A stretch of 64,000 bases of DNA from Leishmania infantum JPCM5 (lineage: Eukaryota; Euglenozoa; Kinetoplastea; Trypanosomatida; Trypanosomatidae), in NCBI RefSeq assembly GCF_000002875.2, contig NC_009409.2, positions 740,627 through 804,626 of the forward strand. Reading direction: 5' to 3'. The translations under genes were made by a program, and so were the position numbers. The notes beneath the pieces were generated by a model. It worked only from the letters and a program-made list of their open reading frames with translations, was not told where the DNA came from and made no database searches. Positions 9,997 through 20,355 of this stretch are shown one piece after another. Each line of letters opens with the position of its first letter. The first letter of the stretch is position 1.

Positions 9997-11739
9997 TCAA
10001 GGGTGCGACATAAAATCGACGAACTCGCCGCGCGTGGAGAAGAGAGAACCGGGATTTGATTGCGCGGCCAGTGGGGCCGCTGAGGCCGCGGTGTGCGCGG
10101 AGTTGGTTGCGCGGGTATGTCCAATGCGCTGCCGCACCGCCGCGTACCGCGAAGACGCCTCCGCCTGCTCCGCGATAGAAACGGATGATAGCGGCGGCGA
10201 AATGGTTGAGGGTGAGCGGCGAGTAACGCTGCAGCCGCTGCAATGGGTCCCGCTGCACGACAGACGGTGCACGCTGTGCCGCGCACGCCTTGGTGAGGTG
10301 TCAGGGGCAGGATGGGCTCCCTCTCCGCTGCCGCCACATTCCGCTACCGCAGAGGAAGCCGGAGACGAGACCGCCGTCGTTGCGGGGTAGGCTGGAAGGT
10401 CGATGGAGTCGAGGAGGGGGACGCCGTCGAAGACGGTGCGTTGGGCCGCTAGCTGCTGATGGCGCTGCACTTGTTCGCCCTCGTCCACGCGCATGCCAGA
10501 TCGAGAGTGACGCTTTCCGTTGAAGAGCTGGCGACGTGGCTTCTCATCTGCGCTGGCGTTGTCACCGCCGCTGCCGCCCCCCTTGCGAACAGGCCCCAGC
10601 CATGGGTGACCCAAGAGCTCCGCCGCCGTCGCGCGGAGGTCCTTGTCGTACACAAAGCACAAGTCCAAGAAGCTGTGCAGCTCCGCCGAGACGTGCACGT
10701 CCGCCGGCAGCTGCGGCGGAGATGCGGCGCAGTTCGCGATGCGGAAGAGCACCGCAGACGGGTTGGTCAGGTCGGCGCCGAAGGGTTTCGTGCCGGTGAC
10801 CATCTCGTACACGGTGACGCCAACACTCCAGATGTCGGCGCTGGTGGTATAGCCGACCGAGCGAGCACCAAGACGGCCCTTCTTGACAATGCTCTTGAGT
10901 GGATTGTAGTAGCTCGATGACGAGTACAGCGGCGGTGGCGAGGCGGATGCGTCAGGTACCGTGTGCGCCAGGCCGCTGCTGGTCCAGTCCTCGCTGAAGC
11001 TGCCGCTGAAGCTGCCGCTGTTTGCGTCGCCGTCGATGGTGACTGCGCACGCGTTGCCAAGCTCCAAATCTTCATCGCCATCGTCGTCGTCCTCGACGCC
11101 GCCGTTGATCACCTCTGGCGCCATGTACCACGGCGTTCCCACCGCTGTCTGCAGGTAGCCTTGACGCCCGCCGTTGCGGTGGCGCGGGGAGTTGCCCTCT
11201 TCCTCCTTTCCCATGCCTTTTCCGCCACGTTCTGCATGCGCTGGGCGCGTCGGCGTCGTCGCGTCGACCTGCTTTGCGACCCCGAAGTCGGCCAACTTGC
11301 ACCGCCCATCCGGCGTGATGAGGATGTTTGCCGGCTTCACGTCACGGTGGCACACGTGCATGGTCTTGTGCAGGTAGTGCAGTGCCTCGAGGACATCGCG
11401 GGTATACGCACGGGCGACGTTCTCGCGCAAAGGGCCGCAGCGCGTCAACACGTAGTCTAGCGAGCCGCCACTTACGTACTCCATTATAATCTGAATGCCG
11501 ATGGCGCAGCGGCGGGCGCCGTAATACTCGACGAGGTTGGTGTGTTGTGCCTCGCGCATATATGCGAGCTCACTCAAAATGGCAGCCAGCTCCGTGTCGT
11601 CTTCGTCAGCGACGCTGGGTTCCATGTAGGCAAGTTCCTTGATGGCGACGAAGTGCCCTCTGGCGTGATCGAAGCCCTCGTAAACAACGCCGCGGCCGCC
11701 CACCCCAAGCTTGCGATTGAGCTTCACCACGGCCTCCAT
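9997..11739 (-). CDS. STE-type (MAPKKK-like) serine/threonine protein kinase
   Basis: 580 residues from the ATG at 11739; the 26 codons open upstream fall in CA-rich leader sequence. The kinase domain begins immediately: glycine loop GVGGRG (12-17), VAIK with Lys34, HRDVKPANIL (catalytic HRD 131-133), DFG 151-153 and GTPWYMAPE (APE 207-209), so all catalytic residues are present. Two insertions are unusual: about 40 residues between DFG and the APE motif, and about 95 acidic/Ser-rich residues between APE and ADIWSVG. The C-terminal ~200 residues are Ser/Ala-rich without a recognised domain. GTPWYMAPE with the MEYVSGGSL hinge points to the STE11/STE20 group. Its substrate cannot be told. Confidence 0.93.
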   Translation of the reverse strand: MEAVVKLNRKLGVGGRGVVYEGFDHARGHFVAIKELAYMEPSVADEDDTELAAILSELAYMREAQHTNLVEYYGARRCAIGIQIIMEYVSGGSLDYVLTRCGPLRENVARAYTRDVLEALHYLHKTMHVCHRDVKPANILITPDGRCKLADFGVAKQVDATTPTRPAHAERGGKGMGKEEEGNSPRHRNGGRQGYLQTAVGTPWYMAPEVINGGVEDDDDGDEDLELGNACAVTIDGDANSGSFSGSFSEDWTSSGLAHTVPDASASPPPLYSSSSYYNPLKSIVKKGRLGARSVGYTTSADIWSVGVTVYEMVTGTKPFGADLTNPSAVLFRIANCAASPPQLPADVHVSAELHSFLDLCFVYDKDLRATAAELLGHPWLGPVRKGGGSGGDNASADEKPRRQLFNGKRHSRSGMRVDEGEQVQRHQQLAAQRTVFDGVPLLDSIDLPAYPATTAVSSPASSAVAECGGSGEGAHPAPDTSPRRARHSVHRLSCSGTHCSGCSVTRRSPSTISPPLSSVSIAEQAEASSRYAAVRQRIGHTRATNSAHTAASAAPLAAQSNPGSLFSTRGEFVDFMSHP

Positions 11740-13375
11740 GCTTCTCTTTGTGTGTGTGTGTATCCGTATCTGTCGGGGTGGAGTTCGTGGAGAATGCTGC
11801 GGTGAGATGGCAACCAACAGGAGACGGCGAGAGATTAGAGGTGGGGGAGAGGAGGAGAGACGGGTCAGTCCCCCTCTGCCGACCTCTCACACACACGGAG
11901 GTTTTCCTTCGCGTGTATCTGCATTTGTGTGTGCGTGGGTGGGGAGACCAACAGAGAGAGAAGGGGCTGGGGGGGGGGGTGACGGCACAGTGCACCCCTG
12001 CCACTGAGCGCGTGTATCCGTGTGCGCGCCGGCCTGCGTGGGGGATTGCCTTTGACATGGATGAGTGCATCAGTGGCTTTTGCCTTCTATGTGTCAACCC
12101 ACAGCCCGCATGACAACGGTGTGGTGGTGGGAGGCACACACGCCTCCGTGCACCATGTCGCAGGGCTCTGTGCACCCACCCCCTCTCCCCACTCGGTGTG
12201 TGGCGAAGCCGGGCAGCCCCTCCCCTCCCCTATTCCGGCCAATGCACAGCCCCTTCTCGTGGTGAGAGGGCCAAGCGCCTGCGACGTTGGGGAGTCGGAG
12301 AGACTCAGCGCCACTCACGTCGGCGGTCCGACGGTGGACGGCGTTGCACCGGAGCGACCTGCAGCACTGCACACGCGTGCGCCATCCATATGACGGGCAG
12401 AGTGTGCCGACGTGGCTGGGACGTATCCCACCCGGCCCTCGCTGCTTAGTGGTGCGGGGCGGCTCAGGCGCCCCACGAGGGATGTGCACCACGTGGCAAC
12501 CAGCATGGCTGGGGCGGCTGCGAGGCGACCTGGGATGCGGGCGGGTGCGTTGCCTTTGAGGCGGGGGCCGTGCTGAGATGACCGGGCCGGCGCGTTGCTG
12601 TGGCGCGCGTGTCTACGGCTGCTCCGCACCGCGCGATGCGAGGGGGAGGGGCCCTGTGGCAGGCCTGGGGAAGGAGTGGGAGGGGCATAGCGCAGCTTAC
12701 TTCGTGTTCTATGGCAGAAAAACGGACACGTTGGCACGATAGATGTAATTCTAGTATGAACAGGTCAGCAGGGTGACACGCAAGCACAGCCACAGCTCGT
12801 CAACCTCTGCTGCTCACTGCTGCTACGTCGACGAGCTGGGCGAGTCAACACAACCTGACATCCTTCAGCCCAGTGCAAAACCACTGCATACAGCGTAGCC
12901 GAGGTCCAGGATTACGCTCAGCATCACCGCAACGCAGCAGACGCAGAAAAGCAGTAGGCGGATGCGCATCCTTGTTGAATCACCGGCTGGATTCGTAGTG
13001 AGCCGGTGCAAAAGTGGTTATGACCGCATGTCCCTCCGGCACGGCGCCAGCCCAGAGCTGGACGCCGGACACTGGGACTCCGCCAGCCGTGCCCGAGGCC
13101 GGGCGGCAGACTGCTTCGAGTCTCCACGGAGCAAGCACGGGACCCTGTGACGCCACGCGCTAGGATGGCCGTCATCTTCAGGGGCTCCTGATGGTCACAA
13201 GAAACGAGAAAAGGCGGCAGGGATAGAGCTGCGCCATCTATGGCCGGTGAGAGAAGCACACAGGCACAAAAACACGTCGGAGGAAAAGAGAACGGGTGGG
13301 AGGGAGGCCAGGATGCGCACACAACGCCGAGCCGTAACATCGGCCTTCCCGCCTCTTCTTTTTCGCCGCACACAC
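11740..13375. other. Intergenic spacer containing one copy of a dispersed repeat
   Basis: A 1.6-kb spacer. Pyrimidine-rich transcript sequence at about 11826-11860 is a plausible trans-splicing signal for the kinase gene. The 502-bp repeat copy A occupies 12161-12662. The rest (12663-13375), presumably 3' UTR of the nephrocystin-4-like gene, shows no credible gene. Confidence 0.75.
12161..12662 (-). repeat. Dispersed repeat copy A (502 bp), SIDER2-like retroposon candidate
   Basis: Read on the minus strand, this segment matches the plus strand of 57466-57967 over the full 502 bp with 4 mismatches and no indel. The match stops sharply at both ends. It is GC-rich, has no coding function I can see and lies in the presumed 3' UTR of the nephrocystin-4-like gene. 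Size, location and dispersal fit the SIDER2 class of short degenerate retroposons of Leishmania. I could not identify the 79-bp signature from memory, and no A-rich tail is visible at either end, so class and orientation are tentative. Confidence 0.6.
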
Positions 13376-16300
13376 CTATGGCTCGACGCTCACGATTGGG
13401 TGCGCACGGAGCACGATCTGCAGATGGTACGACTCCACTGTCTTGTCCTCGGAGTTGTTGATAAAGATCCACACCGGCCACCGTCCCTCCTGCTGACCAG
13501 GCGGCAGCGTCAGGAGGTCGAACTGAAGACGGATGAACTGCGTGTCGCTTGGGGCCAGCGTGAACTTCGACGGGTTCACGCGGAGGTTGAACTTGTAGTT
13601 GTGATGCACCTGGAAAACCTCCTCGCGGTCTCCGCGATTTACAAATGTGAGGCGGCGCAGCACAGGGCCCTTCACTTCTGCGAGGGAGAGCTCGATCACC
13701 TGTGAGTACGTCGGCGTGGGGTGCACAGTGGGCACAGTCACCAGCGTCTTCTTGAGCGTATCGTCCTTCAGGGTGTGAAGAAGCATGCGCTGCGTGCCGA
13801 CGTCGCGGGGGTGCAGGCGCAGCACGTACGACGCCCCGCGCCGCTCCACCGTGACGGCGGTGTCGCTGCAGTACATGTCGCGCGTCCCCTCCGCAGGCAG
13901 GCCCAGCGCCGTTGTCTGACCCCAATAGATGTCCCGCGTCATGAAGCTCTCACAGGCGAAGATGCACAGTTCCCACGTTTCGTACAAGCGACTCATAGCG
14001 GCGTCGTAGAAGAGCGTCACGTACTCGATACGCTGGCGGCCGACTTCCTTCGGTATCTCTGTCGTCACAGTTGCCTCCTCCCACGCGGTGATGTAGGCCT
14101 GCGTGATGGGGTCCAGCACCACATTCGTGCTTACGGACGTCTTCTCGCCCGACGTGGCGACGAAGGCACAGAGCTCACGCATGCGCTGCAGCAGGGCGGC
14201 GCTGCCGGTCGTGACGGGAAAGCTCGCAGACGAGAAGGTGCGGGAGAGGATACGCTTGGACACCTCCGTGCCAGGTGCACCGAAGATCTCGTAGCGCCGG
14301 TCCACCACCGGCGGCACCACGGTGGCGCGCACGCGGATGCAGCAGACCAGCTCCCGCGTCTCAGAGTAAACGCGCACCGTGATGTTCTGCTGCTGCTGGT
14401 GGTGGTTCGCGCCACTCCCGCCGCCACCGCCGGTGGCTTGCGTCATGGAGAGCCGTATCGCCAGCGACAGCTCCGTCTTCTCGCGCGGCCCCAACACAAA
14501 GTTGGCCGCGCCTATGACGGTGCAGACGTCGGTGTCCCTCGGGTCCACCTCCACAAAGTACTCCATGGCGCAATAGAAGGGGTTCGCGAAGGACGTCCGC
14601 ACCACCTCGGGGCGCCACGAGATGACGAGCACCTCGTGCTCCACAGTGAGGCGGCTCAGCAACGCCTCGGCAATGCGCCGCGACTTGACGGCGGCGCGCT
14701 CGAGCTCGAGCTGGCGCAGGCGGTACTCCAACTCGGCCGCCTCCTGCGCTGCCTGCACGTGTGCGTCGGGCACCCCCGGCAGCTGCGGCGCCGTGCCCAC
14801 GCTTTGCTGGTGCTCCCGCAGCTGGGTCTTGAAGTACTGCGCGCGTTGCCAGTGCAGCGTGCCTACTCCGCCCGCGCCGCCGTCGCGGCCCCTTTTCGAT
14901 TCTGAGGTCGGCGGAGCGGCAGCTGTGGGCGAGGCCGAGGCGCCGCCGTCCGCCGCTGCGGCGTCATTGATACCGGAGGGCAACGTGATCGATCCTGCCG
15001 GGCTCAGCCGGTCGGCGTGCCGCAGCTTCTTCGCGGTAATGACGCGACTCTGCACGTTCTCCGGCGGGTGCACGGTAGCGAGCGCAGCCGCACAGCTCTT
15101 CCTATCACCAGCGGCGGCCCCGATGCCTACACAGAAGATGGTGAGGTGCAGTTGTCCCGCATGCCGCATCACGGGAAACACCTTCGGTGGCACCACCTGC
15201 TCCGTCATGCTCAAGTCCCGCTGCAGCACCACATCCATGGGAATCATCGCACACGTGGCCGAGATAGGCCGGCGGAAGGTGGACAGCGGCAGACTTGCCG
15301 TGACGAGGTAGAACATACTCAGCGCGTCGTACAGGTGCACGTAGACAACAGCGTTGCTCAAGGACTTGTACTTGCGCATAGCACTGCTCTGCAGTGCCGC
15401 TGTCGGTTCGCACCATACAAAGCCGGCCTCGCGGCGATCGTCGTACACCTTGTAACTCTCGTTGGTGGGCGTCCGCTCTACGGAGGTGACGTGCAGGGGA
15501 CCCACCTGCTGATACGGCAGAGGACCGAACGAGAAGAGCAGACAGATGTCCACCGGCATGTGCAGCGCGTTGTCCATGGTTATGCCCTCCAGCCGGAAGC
15601 CGTAGAGAGACGACGTGAGCCCGTCAACGACCGGCGCCGTGTCGTCCAGCAGAGTCCCGTGTAGGGGGTGAAGAATGGGCTGCACGCCATCTTGCATGAG
15701 CTTGCGCGCCCTCCACGAGACTGCGAGGGGCCGCGGCGCGAGGTCGATCAAGTCGACGCCGCCGTCCGCCAGGCCCTTGTTGAGGCGCTCCTGCAGGGCA
15801 GGACTGAGGGCAGCCAAGCCGCTGCCATCGCCGCTAGTCTGTTGGAGAATCATGTCCTGTGCCTCGCGCACCTTGCGCAGCTCCTCCATGATGGTGCAGA
15901 GTAGCTTGAAGATGCCTGCGCTGTCTCCGCCGTCGGCGGGTGTCGGCAAGGCTGTGTAGCTGGGTGGCCCCACCGCCACGCGACTGCCAGGGACGTCGGC
16001 GGTAGAAAGAACCTGCGCCGGCCTCGCTCCGGAGATGACGGAGGAGGCGGAGGAAGTTAGCGAGGAAGAGCTTACCTCATCCTTCGTGATTTCCTCCTTC
16101 TGCTGTGCTGCTACCGCCGCTGGGGCGGCGACGGGGCCTGCGGGCAGCGCCCTTGCTGGCCTGCCGGTGTCGTGGTACTCCACGGTGAGGGTTACCGCGA
16201 TCGGCAGCCGCCCATACGGGCTTGTAGAGTCCACCATCAGCAGCCGCGCGTCTTCGCAGGAGAAGGGACCCCGCAAGGCTGGAAGGTTCTCGACTCGGAT

Positions 16301-17365
16301 GTCGCGGTCCTGCATCGGCATCATGCAAAGTGGTAGCACGCAGAAGCCCAGAACGGCAAAGGCGCGTGAGCCTGGCGCGCGGCGGCGGATGGCCAGCACC
16401 AACGACGTGGCGGAGTGCACGGGCAGCCGGTCAATTTCGAGAGGCAGGTCAGAGCGCAGTAGGACCGTGTTGGCGGCCGGCGCTGCAGGCGGACGCCGGG
16501 TAGATGAGGAAGAGGTGGTCGATGAGGAGCTGTGCCGACCGCCGTCGCTCGGCGCCTCTAAGACCAGCGACACCTCGCTGCCCTTGCCAAGCTGCTGAAA
16601 GCCGTTATGGGCCACCGCTGCGACGGACCAGTCCGCGTCCGGGTCGGCCAAGTTCCACGCTGACTCCTCCGTCGAGCCAGACAGCTCAATGCTCCTCACG
16701 CACAGTCGGAAAAGTGAGGTACCAGGCATTGGTGTGGCGCGTGTGAAGTCCTCGGAGACGAAGATGCCAGGCGGCACCAGCTCCCCCATCAGCTGCGCGA
16801 GTGCTGCGTCCTGGTCCACAGCCACATCGCATGTTAGCGCGACGTCGCTCGGAGCCGTCGGCAGGCTGACCGCGGGCCACGAGCTCTTCTCCACGAGCAG
16901 GAGGTGCGCACTGCCAGGCCGCAGCCTGACCGAGATCGTGCCGCTCATCATCTCCTCCACTGGGCAGAAGCCCCAGCTGGTAACTCGGTACTCTTCCAGC
17001 GGTGCCGACGGGCGAGTGTCATGCACCACAGTCTCCAACACAAGGAGCTGGGCCGGAGCCACTTGCACGGCTAGCGGCCGAGTCATATCACGCGCCTCCA
17101 GCTGGTACGTCGCGCCCAGAAACATCTTGCGTGCAGGGTCGAAGAGAGCGAGATTAACGGCCTCGATATCGCTCGCCGCAATTCGCTGCTTAGTCAGCTC
17201 GCGAAAGCGGAGACGCAGCGTGTGCACCGCTCCGCCATGGAATTGAACCTGCTTCCGGGCCGCCGCGCACTCCCACGTATCATACCGAAAGGCGTTGGAG
17301 AGCAGAAGGCGCGCCGTCTGCTCCGCCGAGCGGGAATGCCACGCTGGGCTACCGGAACGAGGCAT
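13376..17365 (-). CDS. NPHP4: Nephrocystin-4-like protein
   Basis: 1329 residues, close to the ~1426 of human nephrocystin-4, a ciliary transition-zone protein. The N-terminal part carries a beta-rich, C2-like segment with the order LALFD...FLGATYQ...YRVTSWGFCPVEE, which parallels the start of NPHP4. The middle holds a Ser/Thr/Pro-rich linker, a short helix (EELRKVREAQDM) and another beta-rich region. The C-terminal third resembles Ig/MSP-like modules: FANPFYCAMEYF, LTFVNRGDREEVF and a final domain around APSDTQFIRLQFDL. If correct it should act at the base of the flagellum. The assignment rests on remembered similarity rather than alignment. The alternative is another Ig-rich axonemal protein. 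Confidence 0.65.
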   Translation of the reverse strand: MPRSGSPAWHSRSAEQTARLLLSNAFRYDTWECAAARKQVQFHGGAVHTLRLRFRELTKQRIAASDIEAVNLALFDPARKMFLGATYQLEARDMTRPLAVQVAPAQLLVLETVVHDTRPSAPLEEYRVTSWGFCPVEEMMSGTISVRLRPGSAHLLLVEKSSWPAVSLPTAPSDVALTCDVAVDQDAALAQLMGELVPPGIFVSEDFTRATPMPGTSLFRLCVRSIELSGSTEESAWNLADPDADWSVAAVAHNGFQQLGKGSEVSLVLEAPSDGGRHSSSSTTSSSSTRRPPAAPAANTVLLRSDLPLEIDRLPVHSATSLVLAIRRRAPGSRAFAVLGFCVLPLCMMPMQDRDIRVENLPALRGPFSCEDARLLMVDSTSPYGRLPIAVTLTVEYHDTGRPARALPAGPVAAPAAVAAQQKEEITKDEVSSSSLTSSASSVISGARPAQVLSTADVPGSRVAVGPPSYTALPTPADGGDSAGIFKLLCTIMEELRKVREAQDMILQQTSGDGSGLAALSPALQERLNKGLADGGVDLIDLAPRPLAVSWRARKLMQDGVQPILHPLHGTLLDDTAPVVDGLTSSLYGFRLEGITMDNALHMPVDICLLFSFGPLPYQQVGPLHVTSVERTPTNESYKVYDDRREAGFVWCEPTAALQSSAMRKYKSLSNAVVYVHLYDALSMFYLVTASLPLSTFRRPISATCAMIPMDVVLQRDLSMTEQVVPPKVFPVMRHAGQLHLTIFCVGIGAAAGDRKSCAAALATVHPPENVQSRVITAKKLRHADRLSPAGSITLPSGINDAAAADGGASASPTAAAPPTSESKRGRDGGAGGVGTLHWQRAQYFKTQLREHQQSVGTAPQLPGVPDAHVQAAQEAAELEYRLRQLELERAAVKSRRIAEALLSRLTVEHEVLVISWRPEVVRTSFANPFYCAMEYFVEVDPRDTDVCTVIGAANFVLGPREKTELSLAIRLSMTQATGGGGGSGANHHQQQQNITVRVYSETRELVCCIRVRATVVPPVVDRRYEIFGAPGTEVSKRILSRTFSSASFPVTTGSAALLQRMRELCAFVATSGEKTSVSTNVVLDPITQAYITAWEEATVTTEIPKEVGRQRIEYVTLFYDAAMSRLYETWELCIFACESFMTRDIYWGQTTALGLPAEGTRDMYCSDTAVTVERRGASYVLRLHPRDVGTQRMLLHTLKDDTLKKTLVTVPTVHPTPTYSQVIELSLAEVKGPVLRRLTFVNRGDREEVFQVHHNYKFNLRVNPSKFTLAPSDTQFIRLQFDLLTLPPGQQEGRWPVWIFINNSEDKTVESYHLQIVLRAHPIVSVEP

Positions 17366-19515
17366 TTCTGTACGCGACTTTGTCTGTGCCAGTGTGCAGG
17401 GCTGCCTTGTGCCTAGGGCTTCTCCCTTCTCTTCCCTTCATGCGCCTCAGACGAGTAAAATACACACACATACACAGAGCAGCAACAGCAGCCACTGATG
17501 CAGCGTGTCCTCCTTGTATGTAGAGTGCTGGGGATGCGGGAGGGGGGGGCTGGGAACCCCTTTGCCGGTCCCACTGCTCCTTCGCCGTGACGGTGTGCTG
17601 CTTTCCTCCGTTGGCCGCCTCTATGAAAGGATAATGAAAGCACCACAGAGCAGAACAACGTATTCCAGGCTGCAGCCCTGTCCTTTTTCGTGGATGGCAA
17701 GACGTGTGCCGCGGCTGATGCGGCTGCTCTCGCCGTTATGTAACTCCCTGCTGTCTTGAAGGGGTGCGTTGTGTATGTGCTTGTGAGTGACTGGACCTGT
17801 GGTGGTTGCGCGGTGGGGGTTGGGGTCTATGCTTCTTGTCGTGCACACGGTGCACTCGTGCGTAAGCGCCTCGCTCTGTGTGTGCGTGTGTCGGAATGCC
17901 CGCACTCGTGTATACGTGTGGGCTTGTGCCGTGTACACAGCGGCGAACGCGGACAGACACCACCGACACACCTGCTGCCGTACTTCGCGCTTACCCGTGT
18001 GGGGAGTTGGAGAGCGTTGGAGGGAGATAGAGAAGGAGTACGTACGTGCGCAGGCATGCAAGGGGGCCACTGATGGTAGCGAGTACGAAAAGTCAAGCGA
18101 CCCTCTTTCACAGAAAGAGGTGCACGCCGACCATGTGGTGCATGTGAGTGTCTCGAACACGTGTTTGTGTGTGTCACAGACCACGTAAGAAACGAGGGAT
18201 ACGCGGGGTGGGAGAGGTGGAGGTACGCGCAAGCACGCACCATTCATAGCAAGCACAGACCACCTCACCCCACTGCACAACTGCAACAGCTGTGCACTCC
18301 CTCTCCCTCGTTCGCTCACGACTACTACACACGCAGCACTTGGTGCAGCGGCGAACCGCAGCGCATGCGCTACTCCACAACCTGTTCCATCCGCGCCACC
18401 GCGACACCAGCGGCAGGCGTGCCGTCAACTCATCGCACGGCACTGCAGCGACGCATCACCGTCTCTGCGTGGAAAGCATGAGCCTCCAGTAGCTCCAACG
18501 TCGTCGAGTTGTGCCTTACCAGTAACACATATACATACACGTACACACACGCACACGTCTGCGTTACACATACCGTGCCTGTCCATACCTCTTCGGAGCG
18601 TTGTAAAAGGGCAACACGGGGAAGGGGGTTCGGACAAGCACACACGCACACAGGCACTTCACCGGCCAGCTCTTCGTCCTCCCACGGTATCGATGCCACA
18701 CACGTGCAAGGAGCAGGCGACTGCTGTGGCTGTTGTTCAAGGGAGAAAAAGAGAGGCGTTATCGACGTCCGCAAGACGGCGGTCACTGAGCTGTTCGAGT
18801 GTGTGCACACGTGGTCGGAGGATGGCTGGACAGCCACAAGCGAGCAGGCGATGAGCGTGCGGGCCTGCGCCTGTGCGTGCGTGTGATTGGGTACGTGTGC
18901 GAGTGAGCGTGGTAGTAGGTTTAAAGGGGCGTGCTCACAGCAGGAGGAGAAAGTAGCGGGTAGACAGCGAGGCTAGCGCGTAGGAAAAAGTAGAAGAACC
19001 CCGCGCAGGTAGCAGGGACGCGGTGTGTCTGCGTATGTGTGTGTGTAGGGAGCGTGTGGGAGCGCACACATTTACACGTGCTGCTCACTATCTCTTCGCA
19101 CATCCGCCCACTCCCCACTCACCACACGCGCACAACAAGGGATGTCAACACTCCCTCTCCTTCACCGCGGCCGCTGCTGCGCCAACATCGGGCCTCCGCG
19201 CAGGAGGACCGACAGCCCGCTTACCCGCCCCCTTGCTCTTAGAGCTCCTGTGCGTCGTGTACCACGTTACGGTGCGTGCGCCCGTTGTCAACAGCGCCAC
19301 CGGGGCCGACCGCAGCTGCCAGAGAATAGAAAACAAAAGAATCATAAACGAACGGAGAACAAAGTCGAGGAAGAGAAGAGAGAGACAGAGGAGACGGGGG
19401 AGGGGTGTGGGTGGCTCGGCAGCAGCGCCGATGTGCGCCGGTGTGTGTCTGTGCCAGCGCACTCTCTCGCCCCTCCCCCTCTACTATCTCGACCGGCGGC
19501 CGCTGTTGCTCCCGC
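17366..19515. other. Intergenic spacer (2.1 kb)
   Basis: No credible gene. The region is rich in TG/CA and CGTG runs on the plus strand. The minus-strand ORF 17621-18319 has shadow-type composition. It should contain the 5' signals of the nephrocystin-4-like gene and a long 3' UTR of the aldolase gene. Confidence 0.7.
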
Positions 19516-20355
19516 TTACATGAGGGCGCTGGGCTGGTTCGTCCACGACTTGCCTTTTTCCTCCGATATATTCTTCAGCGCCTTCACCCAGGTGCCGGCC
19601 TGCACCATGGCGTGGTGCAGCTCGCTGCCGATGCTGATGAAGGTGAAGCCCTTCTCCAGGAACTCACCTACGCGGTCCGTGCCGAACAGAAACAGGCCCA
19701 GAATGACGTCGTGCTTCTTGGCCGTCGTGATGAGCTTGTCCGTGGCAGCCTGCAGCTCCGGCGAGAAGTACATCTGCGGGAACACGTAGCGGCCGTCGTA
19801 CAGGCCCATGGACATGCAGAGGTCGTTCTGGCCAAGGAAGGCGATGTCGATGCCCTTCACGGCCATGATTTCCTCCAGGTTCTCAATGCACGCCGCCGTC
19901 TCCACCTGGAAGGCGACCACCACGTTCTTATTCGACTCCGGCACGTAGCCGAGTAGGCCCTTCGCGTTCATGCACTGCTGCGGCTGGTACACGGAGCGCG
20001 TGCCAGTCGTCGGGTAATAGCAGCAGGACACGGCCTCCTGCAGCTCCTGCGCATTGTTCACGTACGGGATCAGTACGCCATCGGCGCCGTTGTCCAGAGC
20101 GCACTGGATGCCGGCGCGGTCCTGTGTGCTTGCCACGCGCACCATGACCTTGGAGTGACCCGTGCGGATGGCAGCGATCATGTGCGCCATCGTCAGCGGG
20201 TCCACCGGCGAGTGCTGAGCGTCGATCAGCAGCCAGTCGTAGCCGGAGTGGCTGAACTGGCCCGCCAGCAGCGGGCTGGCGGAGTTCAGGAAGATGCCGA
20301 ACTTCGGCTTGCCGGCACGCATCTCGGCCTTGAACTCAGCGCCACCAGCGGACAT
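19516..20355 (-). CDS. HpcH/HpaI-type (class II) 2-keto-3-deoxy acid aldolase
   Basis: 279 residues, a little longer than the bacterial enzymes (~255-265). The family cleaves 2-keto-4-hydroxy acids, such as 4-hydroxy-2-ketoheptanedioate or 2-keto-3-deoxyglucarate, into pyruvate (or a related 2-oxo acid) and an aldehyde, using a divalent metal. Signature positions are present: DAQH with His48, VMVRVA with Arg73, NGADGVLIPYV, FQVET with Glu152, and GQNDL with Asp178, the last two being the expected metal ligands. The C-terminal GFTFISIGSELH matches the family's final barrel strand. There is no clear targeting signal, so it is probably cytosolic, and the substrate cannot be fixed from sequence. 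Such enzymes are mainly bacterial, suggesting an ancient transfer. Confidence 0.92.
   Translation of the reverse strand: MSAGGAEFKAEMRAGKPKFGIFLNSASPLLAGQFSHSGYDWLLIDAQHSPVDPLTMAHMIAAIRTGHSKVMVRVASTQDRAGIQCALDNGADGVLIPYVNNAQELQEAVSCCYYPTTGTRSVYQPQQCMNAKGLLGYVPESNKNVVVAFQVETAACIENLEEIMAVKGIDIAFLGQNDLCMSMGLYDGRYVFPQMYFSPELQAATDKLITTAKKHDVILGLFLFGTDRVGEFLEKGFTFISIGSELHHAMVQAGTWVKALKNISEEKGKSWTNQPSALM

Noticed and set aside
13721..14905. Plus-strand ORF of 394 codons over the nephrocystin-4-like gene
   Set aside because: Antisense shadow; Arg/His/Leu-rich composition typical of GC-rich reverse frames.
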